A DNA stretch of 64,000 nucleotides from Nilaparvata lugens. Lineage: Eukaryota; Arthropoda; Insecta; Hemiptera; Delphacidae. The position numbers were made by a program, and so were the translations under genes. Each line of letters starts with the position of its first letter. Position 1 is the first letter of the stretch. Location: the NCBI RefSeq assembly GCF_014356525.2, contig NC_052518.1, positions 8,787,021-8,851,020 on the forward strand. Direction: 5' to 3'. The notes under the pieces are model-generated. The model was not told where the DNA came from. It worked only from the letters and a program-made list of their open reading frames with translations, and did not search any database. This document shows positions 10,643 through 20,830 of the stretch, in pieces.

Positions 10643-11511
10643 TGGGCCATATGAATAAAGTTGAGCATTTGTTTATACTTCTAAAATATGGAGCATTTGC
10701 TTCATTTTCTATGAGTAAACGTGAGCAAAACCTTTTGCTCATGCTCATCAAAAAAATAGTTTGAGCATTTGCTCAAAAGTGAAAGCTTTTGCTAAAAATT
10801 GTATGAATAAACTAGAGCATTTGCTCAACTTTTGAAGCAAATGCTTCAAAAAAGGTGAGTCTAGTCTAGAGCAGCTTATCAACTTTTGCTCATAGTGAAA
10901 TGGCTCAACTAATCCGTATGAGGAAGAGGAGACTATACCAGATACGATCACAACCAATAGTTGAGAACTATGAAACTCTTATTAGATTCAACCATGATAT
11001 ATATCACCATTATCCCTACAAAAGAATAAATACAAAATACCTGTTATAAAGATAGCCATCACAAAATAGGAGATAGGCATTTAAAAAGATTAGAGTGTGG
11101 ACGATTATAAGAAGGCTATTGATATTATAAGAATATGCTGAAGATTATTATGGAGATGACATTTTTTCACGCTATTATTTCAAAATTCTAAACTCAACTA
11201 ACCTAAAACTCTATTCATAAATAGAAAACAGAGCAGACGACGCAAACACAAGCGGTATCTCCTACTTGCATATTTAGCGCTTACGTGAACTATAAAAACA
11301 AACTAAGGCCACAAAGGCGAATGATGAAAAATCTTTAAAATCCGTGAGCATTTGCTCCAGAGTTCAGGAGCATAAGGTAAGAGTATGAGGTAAAGCTTAT
11401 TCATATAAAAATGAGCAAATGCTTTTGCTTCTACCTTTTGCACATGAGCAAAACCTTATGCTCCATGCTCTTGCTCAAGAGCATTTGCTCTGGTTTTATT
11501 CATATGGGCCA
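10643..11511. mobile_element. GAGCAAATGCTC-rich MITE-like element, copy 2 (complete)
   Basis: This complete ~869-bp copy is bounded by inverted TGGGCCATATGAATAAA and TTTATTCATATGGGCC. Both subterminal regions are packed with GAGCATTTGCTC/GAGCAAATGCTC near-palindromes; the centre is single-copy-like. It matches 1-975 in reverse complement. No transposase is encoded. Clustered palindromic subterminal words are the usual layout of transposase-binding sites, but the superfamily cannot be named. Confidence 0.8.
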
Positions 11512-11861
11512 ATGTATTATTATGCTACACAGAAATCCCCTGGTCAGAATATTTTATTTTGTTTTGTCACCCGATCAGCTGGATTGAACGTTTCACATTT
11601 GTGAGGTTAGGTTGTAGCGAAATCAACAATACGACCGACAAGCGCGCGATCATCATTCAAACCTCTATCGAACCCTTGCGTAACATCTCGCGTAACGTTC
11701 ATGATCGGAGCGATTGTGGGGCGTGTTCGAGGCGTGAATATCTGTACGCACCTTGAGAAGAACAAATTTTATTTGAATTTTTCTTTTTTGTAGCTAAATA
11801 GTTCGGTAGCTTACATTGGATAGGCTACACTAATGTTCGGAGAGGTTGCAAACAAAAAAAA
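11512..11861. other. Unassigned; contains a detached MITE terminus
   Basis: 11737-11753 (ATATCTGTACGCACCTT) is one end of the AAGGTGCGTACAGAT family without its partner. The preceding CGCG-containing stretch (11620-11735) may be the rest of a diverged relative. Confidence 0.4.
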
Positions 11862-12238
11862 TCTGGTGTGGCGCACTCACACAACTTTCCTTGCCGTTAT
11901 GAAAATTGATCACCTGACGCTAGTGTACACGCGCATCTCAAGTGTACTATTCAAAGATCTGCCAGCTGGTGACAGGACAATAACGCTGGAGACACACGAG
12001 GTCTGCTATCTCTTCATAGTGAATGATTTAATAGAATCAACAGTTGCCAACAGTTTGCATTATTGAATAAACACATTTTCTCGAATTTCGAACTTATTTC
12101 CAATTTCAGGTGAAAATGTCACTGAACAATTATTGTAGAGATTTCCATGCTCAATCTTTTCCATCTAAATTTTTTTGTTCAAATTGTATCTGAAGCCTGA
12201 TAATTGGGAATCTAAAATCACATTTTGCATTGATGGGG

Positions 12239-12572
12239 CGGAGCTCCTGAAATTTTTACAGATATGGGACTCGTGGCAGTTGATAGAACTTATTAATGAC
12301 TATTTTTGGTATAAATTTGATCAAAATCGGTGAATCGATCAATTTCGAGAAAACCGTGAAAAACATGGTTTTTTAGTCATTATCCGCCATTTTTCTCAAG
12401 AATATTACGGAGCTCCTGAAATTTTCTCAGTAATTAAACTCATGCCAGTTGATAAGGCTTATAAATAGCTATTCATGGTATAAATTTGGAGAAAATCGTC
12501 AGAGCCGTTTTCGAGAAAAGCGTGAAAAACATGGTTTTTTAGTAATTATCCGCCATTTTTTCCGCCATCTTG
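12239..12572 (+). repeat. ~169-bp diverged tandem pair
   Basis: Units at 12239-12407 and 12408-12572 both start CGGAGCTCCTGAAATTT and contain GTGAAAAACATGGTTTTTTA and ATTATCCGCCATTTTT. Confidence 0.75.
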
Positions 12573-12683
12573 AATTGAATTTTATTGAATTTCTTATTGT
12601 CGGATCCTCATGGTATAAGGACCTTAAGTTTAAAATTTCAAGTCAATCGGTTAATTAGGAATGGAGTTATCGTGTTCACAGAT

Positions 12684-12684
12684 A

Positions 12685-12761
<77 letters not shown>
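12684..12761 (+). repeat. (CA)n microsatellite
   Basis: A nearly uninterrupted CA dinucleotide run with one CC interruption. Confidence 0.95.
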
Positions 12762-12764
<3 letters not shown>

Positions 12765-12893
12765 CAACACACAAAAATCATGTTTTTGAACTCAGGGGGC
12801 CTTGAAACGTATAGAAAACTTGAAATTGGGGTACCTTAATTTTTTTTGGAAAACAATACTTTCCTTACCTATGGTAATAGAGCAAGGAAAGTA

Positions 12894-13201
12894 ATAAGGT
12901 TGCAGTATACAGAACTTATCTCTTGATACAAAGTCAGTGCTCAATGGTTGTCCCTTCTAGACTAGCTCCCCTTTTGAAAAGAAGGCCAATTAAAAACCTC
13001 ATCTGCATACATAAAAGATTTATGTTCGAGAATTTTACGCTCCAACACTATCAATGTCTCTGTCTCTCTTCCATTTTCTCTCTCACTCTCCCTATTCATC
13101 TTTCCATATGCTTCAGCTTGCAGTCTTCCCTTTCTTCATTGAACATCATTCGCCGCTTGAAAAGCAGATACATATATAGAGTAGAGAAGAGTAGATACAT
13201 A
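12894..13201. other. Unassigned DNA
   Basis: No feature recognised. Pyrimidine-rich around 13050-13130. Confidence 0.5.
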
Positions 13202-13420
13202 TATAGTGAGGTCCACGTTATAATGACAGTATTTGATCAACTTTGGTTTTGCTATCCTTGTCTATCATTCGACATAGCCGGTGGTACTATCCTTTTCTAG
13301 GTCCACACCGATGCCAATTATGTTTTTGACAGTGTAGAAATATAATTAATTAATGCAGAGAATCGGCATCGCTATTCTTCTATCTTTATCCACTGTCATT
13401 ATAAAGTGGACCTCACTATA
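13202..13420. mobile_element. GTGAGGTCCACG MITE, short form, copy 2
   Basis: TATAGTGAGGTCCACGTTAT at the left and its complement (AAGTGGACCTCACTATA, one mismatch) at the right; the body matches 10099-10314 with few differences. The TATA at both outer edges fits a TA target duplication. Confidence 0.88.
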
Positions 13421-13609
13421 GGTCTAATAACTCCTTCTGTATCTCTACCCTCTTCCTCTTCAACCTCTCTTGTTCTTGTTCTTTCACTTCTTCTTTTTAT
13501 TCCTCCTCTTCTATTTGTTGTTCTTCTCAATCACTCTTTCTCACCTGTTCATTACATTCTTACATCCCTAAGCATCAGTCTCTCTCTCTTTCTTTCCCCT
13601 CTCACTCTT

Positions 13610-13642
<33 letters not shown>

Positions 13643-13765
13643 ATCTACTCTCTCTTTCTTCCCCTCTATCCCACTCACTCACACTCTCTTCCTTCATATC
13701 TAACACTCTCTCTTCCTCCCTATCTAACACTCTCTCTCACTCACTCACTCTTTCTGGAGAGCTGA
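13421..13765 (+). repeat. CT-rich low-complexity tract
   Basis: Irregular TCTC/CTCACTC-rich DNA, densest at 13570-13750. It is open on the plus strand as a Ser/Leu-rich frame only because of composition. Confidence 0.85.
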
Positions 13766-13929
13766 GTGACTATTTTATAGAGCAATAAGCTTGATGGGAG
13801 GCGCGTAGTAGTAAAACAGGTCAGATTTCTCTACACACTCGTGACAAATTGTTTTATCGATAAAATCTTTTTTGTGGTATTCCAGTTAAACTACAGAATC
13901 AGAATAATTTGACGTAGAACTCTCTACAG

Positions 13930-14923
13930 CAGTGGTCGCCTAGCTTATGAGCCTGTGAGCTAGAATAGCATTTATAAATCTTCTAGTGAGCTACCAAGCA
14001 ATATTAGAATAAACAAAGTATCTTTTATCGCCTATAAAGATACATTTCTAGTGTTGAAATCTACTTATCTCATAGCAAAAAGTATAACAAAGGTTGAAAT
14101 GTACATTTCAATGAGAGCAGTGAAACTCTTTTTGGCGATCAAGTATTTTCTTGACGTTGTAGCCGCCATTCTGATGCAGTTGTCCAAAACATGTCCCTTT
14201 TTCATACTTGAAAAAGATGATCCACACAAGTAGGTAGAGCTGAGCATAGCTTTCAACCTCAATGCAACTTGAATAATAATTGGATATTTTTCTTTGGGGA
14301 CTTGAGGCCAAATATTTCCAGTTGTAGAAAGTGATCTGAGAGACAAGATCATTTTAAAAATCCACAAATTCCATTTCAACTGAAGCCGGATCTCCACCAA
14401 AATGTTTTACAACACAAGCTGCAAAATCTTCTGCGTCGATCTCTACAAAAGGAGAGTTGACACATTGTATCATATTCGATATGCTTTTAAAATCTTGAAA
14501 TCGTTGATCAAACTCAAAGACCTTAAAGAGATCTTCAAGGTCTTTGATCAAACTGTTGTCTCAAGTCTGAATTGTAACGTATTCTTGGTTATTGCTGAGG
14601 TGCTGTGAAGGATTTTTCTCGTCGTTGATTTTCTTCAGACTGGAAAAGTGTTTATTTTTTTCCAAACTGGACGACATTATTTTCCCACATCTCAAGCTCC
14701 CTGGAAAACGAATTTACAGTTCAAATCATTCCACCGATGTCCTTATCTTTCCTTGAAACTGCAAATTTAAATCATTCAACTTCTCAGTTATATCTGTGAG
14801 AAATGCAAAATTTTGTAGCCATGTTTCTCAATGCATGGTTGACAACCCAAGCATTTCTGTGAGCTACCAAAAACCACCTTACGAGCTACCGGTAGCTCGC
14901 GATCGACTGATTGGCGACCACTG
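13930..14923 (-). mobile_element. hAT DNA transposon, internally deleted
   Basis: Inverted CAGTGGTCGCC ends are flanked by an 8-bp target duplication, CTCTACAG on the left and CTCTAAAG on the right (one mismatch). CAG-type ends plus an 8-bp duplication identify hAT. The ~1 kb length, against several kb for autonomous members, and stop-ridden coding remains show a dead, deleted copy. Transposase remains are on the minus strand. Confidence 0.9.
14065..14820 (-). pseudogene. Decayed hAT transposase (C-terminal part, GTF2I-repeat/ZBED-like type)
   Basis: Reading the minus strand from 14820 downward, conceptual translation shows FLADI-type sequence (LTDITEKLNDLNLQFQGK), then stops and frame changes, then an open stretch (14551-14354) with DQRFQDFKS and DFAACVVKHFGGDPASVEM. 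A further stretch (14400-14065) carries KYPIIIQVALRLKAML and STYLCGSSFSSMK, the latter being the core of the hAT C-terminal dimerisation domain. These blocks occur in the expected order for the GTF2IRD2/ZBED-like branch of hAT transposases, which cut and paste DNA using an RNase-H-like fold. The N-terminal zinc finger and most of the catalytic region are missing, and several stops and shifts break what is left. It lies entirely between the element's inverted ends. The family call is confident; the exact subfamily is from memory of related proteins. Confidence 0.85.
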
Positions 14924-15070
14924 CTCTAAAGCTTGATAGCATGTGATGAAGAAACTCAGCACTTCAACTTTTCTCGAAGTTAAACAAAACCAAGTATGAT
15001 CTGTGCTCTTGCGATTGAATAAATATTTAAATAGAAAAACTTTCCGAGAAATTTAATAGAAGCTAATTGA

Positions 15071-15500
15071 CCGAGCAAAGTGAGGTGTAACATTCAAGTC
15101 GACGGGTTTGCATTTCTTTTTATGTTTCTATGTTTATATATCTATGTTCCGCATTTACAGCGAAACGCATCAGCAAAAGATTTTATGAAATTTGACAGGT
15201 ATGTTCCTTTTTGAATTTCGCGTCGACATATATATATAAGGTTTTTGAAATTTTGAATCTTAAGGATAATAAAAAAGGAAAAGGAGTCTCTTTTGAACGC
15301 CAATATTAGAGTAAAAATCAGACTATAGAATATTCATCATAAGTCAGCTGTCGAGTAGATTATAAATTGCATGCAATGACGCGTGCAATTCAATATCTCA
15401 ATGTAATTCAGTGAAGAAACAGGTGTTGTGTGGACTATTAATTGCATGCATTGAGGCATGCAATTGATAACTTGAAGTAGCACAGTATTTTATCCCGACT
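15071..15500 (+). repeat. Probable dispersed repeat, single copy here
   Basis: It begins GAGCAAAGTGAGGTGTAACA and contains CAGCGAAACGCATCAGCAAA and TTTGACAGGTATGTTCC. It resembles a repeat I recall from hemipteran genomes, but there is no second copy in the window. Two near-palindromes AATTGCATGCA...TGCAATT lie ~78 bp apart (15367 and 15441). Confidence 0.35.
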
Positions 15501-15970
15501 TTTCTCTCTTTTCAACTCGGTAAGCTTCTGATGATAGTAGCATACCTGTTTATATCAAATTATAAGCATTGTCGATATTACAACCCAAACTGCCATTATT
15601 CGTTTATACACCGATATCTCGCCGACACTACAGGACAGGACAGTATCGTAGAGACACAATAGCATAAGTATTATAAATAATAACATTATGCTATCGTTTC
15701 TCTATGACAGTATTTACTCTGATGGACAGAAAAGAGGAGACTGTGGTTTATAACTGCGCGAGGTCTACTGTTCACAGAACTACTAGTATAGTATTGTTTC
15801 GACCTCCATTAACAAAAGAATTGACTTCAAAGCATATAGTGATTCAGCAAGTTTTTTCCAAAACTTGGCGAAAAATTATGTTTTTCATTTGTCTTAGCAG
15901 GATTTGGAACAGAGCTCATCTTACAAGTATCTATCGTACGTCACCGATCGTACAAATAGGGTTCAAATAG
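15501..15970. other. Unassigned DNA
   Basis: No feature recognised; the open frame at 15704-15970 has no domain. Confidence 0.45.
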
Positions 15971-17382
15971 TTTTTTCCTACAGTTACCTTGAAAAGTGAC
16001 CATTCCTGCACTGATTACAGAACGCAAAGAATCACTTTTCCGCTCTAGTGCGCAAAGTATTACTTGCGTACTCTTAATACTTTGCGTATCATCTTGCAGC
16101 CATCCCAATCAGCTGTTGACATTGTTGGTGTGTATTTTGAATGCAAATTTATTCTATCTATATTTTTTTCTGATTTTCAAATAAATAAAAATGAGAACTC
16201 ACTAAATTATACATTTTGAATATTATTAATTATTCATTATTTCAAATAATATTTTTTTCATTCATAAATTGATTGGTTGAAAAATTAAGATTTACTCACA
16301 ATTATTCAAATTTTCAAATTAATTTAATTTTCAATTTCAATAAATTATCGATTATTAATTTTCAATTTGATTATCAAGTTTAAAATAAATTAAAGTTGTT
16401 ATTAATAACAAAATTATACAAACATTTGATAACATTTGATGGATTTCAGACATAGTTTTACCCATAATCAACCACTTTTCATATTCAATGGTAACTGTAG
16501 GAAAAATTCAATGTGAAATACGCGCGCAAAGTTCCTCTGCTGCACTCAAGAAACCCTTCCGCTCTCTCCTACGGCTCGTGCGTAATAGTTGTTTGTATAT
16601 CTAGAGTGAAAAGTGCTGTTTTTTCTCCCTGAGGGAAAAGTTTGAAGCCCGAGGCGAAGCCGAGGGCAACAATTTTCCTGAGGGAGAAAAAACATTTTTC
16701 ACTCGTGATATACACAACATTTTTCCTCCACCTACATTTTTATAAAAACTGCTAATAAAATAATTTTTAAAAACGTATGTGACCAAACAATGTGTTACAA
16801 CATAATCTAAAAAGTAAACAGAAACAGCTGGCTTGTAATCACAGTTCTCCTCCGACAGCACTATCTGTCGGCTAAAGTTGTAACAACAATGACAATGATG
16901 AAGTTTTCGTTTCAAATTTGATTAGTTAATAAGTAATATTCGTTGGCTAATATTTTGAATAACATGGAATAAAAGAAAATAATATATACATTTTTTTTAG
17001 TATAGTGATATGAAGTTTGTAATAATAATTCCAGCATACAAACATAAATTTTATATATCGATCAAATGTCTGGTTGAGGTATTGAATTTAGTTGGTTTAA
17101 TGACTACTCCATATGCTTCCTCATCTGAGCTTAGACCTTCTGACCTATTCCAAATGTACGTTTTTAAAATGGAGATGCTTCCCATGTTATTTAAATGGAG
17201 TCACTTTTACTCCCTAGGGAGTTTTTCTGTTTTCTAGTACCGAGAGCGAAAAAGTGACACTTTAGTATCATGTTTCAGGGAGTAAAGTAAGTACTTTTGA
17301 CAGTAGGTGGAGGAAAACGTTTTTTTTCGGTGCAGGAAACTGTCACTTTGCGCACTAGTTGCACAAATAACTATTTCAACAC
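15971..17382. mobile_element. CCTACAGTTAC repeat, copy 1, split by a later insertion
   Basis: It shares its left end (TTTTCCTACAGTTACNTTGA), the block TTACAGAACGCAAAGAATCA, the internal inverted CAATGGTAACTGTAGGAAAA, and the right end (TGCGCACTAGTTGCACAAAT) with 57556-58102. Relative to that copy, 16586-17316 is an extra insertion between CGTAA and ACGTTT. The centre is AT-rich and unrelated between copies. Non-coding. Confidence 0.75.
16586..17316. mobile_element. ~730-bp insertion with inverted TTTTCCTCCACCTAC
   Basis: It is absent from the sister copy at 57556-58102, which gives an empty-site comparison. It contains a palindromic arm pair (TTGTTTGTATATCTAGAGTG and complement, 16588-16716) and TTTTCCTCCACCTAC at 16723-16737 inverted relative to GTAGGTGGAGGAAAA at 17303-17317. 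Open frames inside (16601-16915 minus, 17010-17237 plus) have no recognised domain. Confidence 0.65.
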
Positions 17383-18504
17383 AGTTGAAAGATTCAACAA
17401 ATTTTGAACTTGGTCTTCATCACAGTTTCTGGAAACGATTTTTTGTCAACTCAATCCGTGAGCTCTACTGAGTCCCTTTTCTAATCTAGAGCTGCATTCA
17501 AGTTGTTTCCGATGTTTTGATGATACAGGTAAGCCCTTGAAGGCTGGCTGCTCTTGTCACAGTGCAATGCAAACATGTTGAAGACATTACTATGTAAACA
17601 TGCTAGAGACATGGGATTAATCCTCTATTCAAGTCGAAATACACCTTGACATGGAGCGGATCTGTTCCAAACAGGATGTAGCAGCATATCAATTCCATAG
17701 ACAATTCAATTCAAAATCCAGGAGTGGAACGGATGTCTATCAATTGGAATGTCTAGTTATCTTCGGAGAGCCATATCAATATGATGGATCTGCCAGTGAA
17801 ACGTACCTGATATCCAACACAATTAGATGTATGGCTACATATTATATTATGCTATTACATGTACTTGTCAGTTCATAATTGTTGTATATGAGTGGCATGA
17901 TTTGGTTTCAACATGAGAGGAGATCCTTCTCAGCATGTTATCTTGTTGACAGCTTTCACGCAGAGAGTATGGAGGATAATATGGAATGCATCAAATTGTG
18001 TACCCTCTGCTTCCACGTCATTCATGTTCATCTACGTGAAACATAATTGTAATTCAAAACCATTTGCAAAAATAATGGAGAAGTGTAAAGGCACCTCATT
18101 TCATACACACATGTTTCAAACACAACGTGTTGTGTTTGAAGTAGGACCCTAGGTGGATTTACTGTAAAACTGTAAGCATTGGTTGGGTTTAGTGATGTTC
18201 CATTTCACAATATACAAATGAATACCGAGTTAATTTGATGCTACGAGTCCAGGGTAAGATTGAAGCTATTCATATCAAATTCTCATAGTAACGCGGAAGC
18301 ATTGGAAGGAACATAATATATCATGATTATCCCCATACAATATAGGATGAATGGAAAGCAAAAAGCAATGTTGTATTTATGAGAAATGCTGGAGTTTTGA
18401 AATAAATCTCAATTTATTAAGTGAACAATATACATCAGGTACTATTTATAATGTAATCCTATTGTATTAAGCGAGCAATTTCTGTATATCTGTTTATATT
18501 TTTA
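17383..18504. other. 1.1 kb unassigned DNA, balanced composition
   Basis: Short plus-strand frames at 17651-17878 and 17913-18152 are open but carry no domain or similarity I recognise. They could be host exon remains or chance; there is no support either way. Confidence 0.4.
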
Positions 18505-18599
18505 TACAGAGTTATCATAAAAGAATGGTGCGGTTTCGAACATGGTTTAAAGAAAAAACAAATTACTTACAGTTGATGTTGTTTATTCACCTAATTTGT

Positions 18600-18745
18600 C
18601 ATCTCAGGCAGTTTTTTACATAATTGATAAATTTAAATATGTGCGCCTTTAGTCTTTCGACAAAATATCCAAACGATAATCAATTTCTCTCCAAACATTC
18701 GCTAACATTTCATTGGTTATGGTTGTCATTGCTTCATTAATCCTG
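18600..18745 (-). pseudogene. Tc1/mariner transposase C-terminus, left arm, frameshifted
   Basis: The minus-strand translation gives INEAMTTITNEMLANVWREI then DYRLDIL, after which an extra base shifts the frame before the expected CRKTKGAHI ending. This is the familiar C-terminal tail of Tc1/mariner-family transposases (VWRELEYRLDVCR-type), beyond the DDE catalytic domain. Only this tail is present, so it cannot encode an active enzyme. Confidence 0.75.
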
Positions 18746-18835
18746 TTTTTAAGTGGTTCAGGTAGATTTTTTCTTGTAAATTGACATCAAAAACATTGTT
18801 TATTCACAATAAATCGTGAACTTAACCACTTTAAA

Positions 18836-18958
18836 ACAGGATTAAAGAACCAATGACAACCATAATCGAAGAAATGTTATCGAATGTTAAGAGAGAAATT
18901 TATTATCGTTTGGACATTTGTCGAGCGACTAAGGGCGCACTTATTGAAAGTTATTAAT
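18836..18958 (+). pseudogene. Tc1/mariner transposase C-terminus, right arm
   Basis: Plus-strand translation gives RIKEPMTTIIEEMLSNV, KREIYYRLDICRATKGALIE and a stop, with no frameshift in this part. It mirrors the left arm, which is on the opposite strand. The catalytic domain is absent. The tail ends ~120 bp before the terminal inverted repeat, a plausible 3' UTR length for such transposons. Confidence 0.8.
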
Positions 18959-19077
18959 CATGTAAAAAAACTGTTTCAGACGACAAATTAGGTGAATAAA
19001 AAACAATAACTGTGAGTAATTTGGTTTTTCTTTAAACAATGTTCGAAACCGCACCATTCTTTCATGATAACCCTGTA

Positions 19078-20165
19078 TTTTCATAACTGGTTATTTATGT
19101 TCAACGGATCTCGAAAACGGCTCTAACGATTTTCACGAAATTTGGAACATAGTAGGTTTATGATATAAAAATTCGATTGAACTAGGTCTCATCATTGGGA
19201 TACTCGCTGAACAACATTAAGGGATCCTTAGCTGAAACAGCTGAGACTTTCGTCGTCTGTGGATAGTAAAAAGTGAGCGAGAGATTCTGTGGAAAATCAA
19301 AATATCGCATCCCCGAAACTCATAAGCTGATGTATAGCCAGCTGTAAAATATAAAGACGATCATTTTAGAGAATTGTGTTCTGTTTATCAATGAATAAAA
19401 ATAACGAGCGAATCTCGGTGCCCCGATATTGGACATTAAGTGTAGATTAGGTGATATTATATACTATTCCAATATTCAATTCAATTTTATATCTATCTCT
19501 GCTAATATAATATATAAGTAGTCATTTATTCACTTGATTCATTTTATTTAATAATATGATAGTATTGTTTCCAAGCTTGAGCCTACCGAAGCAAAATTCC
19601 GTAAGTAGAAGTGTTGTTTGTGATATGATTTTCTATTCACTAAGATTCAAAAATTGGATATAGATTTACAGACATTGAGTAGATTTTTTGGAGAGATTGG
19701 TCGGCAAAAATAGTCTTAGCTGTGATACAAGCGTGAAAAAACCCCAAATCAATTATACATCTGTGAACAGCTGTTCATCAAGCTCCCATGCTGTTTCTTT
19801 TTCGTTAGTACGTTACTAAAAACTTTTCAACTTTGTTAAATATATTATTATGTTGTAAAGAGGATTATGAGTGTTCAAGATATTAAGATGTTCTAAAATA
19901 CATAAATAACAATTGACATTGAAATTCTATTTTGGAATATCTGAACATCGTCGTCAATTATAATTTCTCCAAAGAGTAAATAATATTAAAAATCGAATTT
20001 AATATTAATTACAATTTTAATCATGGACAAATCTATTCTAAGATTCGTTCATAATTGCATTCTGTCTCCATTAAAATAACTGTTTGAGAATGGGGTTTCA
20101 AGATGGAAATGTATGCAATCATGAAAATGTACATACAAGATTCACCAACAATCACTCATAGTTCA
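19078..20165. other. Unassigned; starts with a probable repeat
   Basis: 19105-19190 (GATCTCGAAAACGGCTCTAA, CGATTTTCACGAAATTTGGA) has the look of a dispersed insect repeat, but there is no second copy here. The rest is AT-rich without features. Confidence 0.35.
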
Positions 20166-20169
20166 GATT

Positions 20170-20522
20170 AGAGAGACAGTTTGAAGAGTGATGAGTTCAA
20201 AAAACTATTACAAATTAGAGAAACGTATGAAAAATAAGAAAACGGTGAGAGCAGGTTACAAAAATAATCAAAAGAAGAAAGAGGGAAGGAATGAGGTGGA
20301 GAAGAAGGGAAGAAGGGGAATGGGAAGAAAAAAAGAAGTAGAAGAAATCGGAAGGAGAAGAAGAGAAAACAACTGAAGAAGCAGAACAAAAAATAGAAGA
20401 ACAAGGAAAATAAGAAGATGAAGAAAAAGAAGAAGAGGAAGAGGAAGAAGAAGAACAAGAAAAGAAAAATGAAGAGAAGAATATATAAGAAGAAGAAGAT
20501 CAACAACAACCCAGAAGAAGAC
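20170..20522 (+). repeat. Purine-rich (GAA/GAAGAG) low-complexity tract
   Basis: Irregular GAA, AAGA and GAGGAA repeats; the minus strand is open as a Phe/Leu-rich frame purely because of composition. Confidence 0.9.
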
Positions 20523-20599
20523 AGTCAAAAATAATGCACCAACAAGAAAAAGTATAAATAAGATGAAGCAGACGTATTACTGTATCTAGAAAGGATAAG

Positions 20600-20830
20600 T
20601 CCCGTGATATGCTATGCATATATATGTTGGAGTCTCGGCCACTTGCCTTTGTGTGTACACTGTAGAGTGCAAATGCCCGCGGCTCAAATGCCGCCCTGTG
20701 ATTGGCTGTTGCGTCGTGACAGCCCGCAGCTAAGCCAATTGGCCGTCGACCGCATTAAAACGTCCATCTTGTGTTTTTGTGTACCTTTTCTATTTTTATT
20801 CTGATTATATGCGGGTCATTACTTCCAGTA
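20600..20830 (+). other. GC-rich patch with two CCAAT-type boxes
   Basis: 20640-20760 is distinctly GC-rich (AAATGCCCGCGGCTCAAATG, CCGCCCTGTGATTGGCTGTT) and carries GATTGGCTG and AGCCAATTGG within ~45 bp. This resembles an animal promoter segment, but there is no TATA box or downstream gene that I can recognise. It could also be a repeat fragment. Confidence 0.3.

Larger units (their letters stand above)
11862..12893. mobile_element. Composite non-coding repeat with CA microsatellite
   Basis: The left end (TGGTGTGGCGCACTCACACA, then ACTTTCCTTGCCGTTATG) and right end (complement of ACTTTCCTTGCTCTATTACC) share inverted ACTTTCCTTGC. I recall both ends as commonly linked in hemipteran repeats. 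The interior holds a ~169-bp diverged tandem pair and a CA run. The single-element interpretation is inference. Confidence 0.5.
18505..19077. mobile_element. Tc1/mariner-type fold-back with ~260-bp arms
   Basis: TA-flanked inverted ends (TACAGAGTTATCATAAAAGA at the left; complement of TACAGGGTTATCATGAAAGA at the right) lead into long arms, 18505-18762 and 18812-19077, that are inverted relative to each other. Each arm includes the 3' end of a Tc1/mariner-type transposase gene. The unpaired centre is ~50 bp. It looks like head-to-head joining of two 3' ends of one transposon. Confidence 0.85.

Noticed and set aside
13406..13765. 119-codon Ser/Leu-rich frame that could look like a secreted protein
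   Set aside because: CT-rich composition, no signal peptide pattern, and it begins at the edge of a MITE.
20168..20528. Phe/Leu-rich minus-strand frames suggesting membrane proteins
   Set aside because: They are translations of a purine-rich repeat, not genes.
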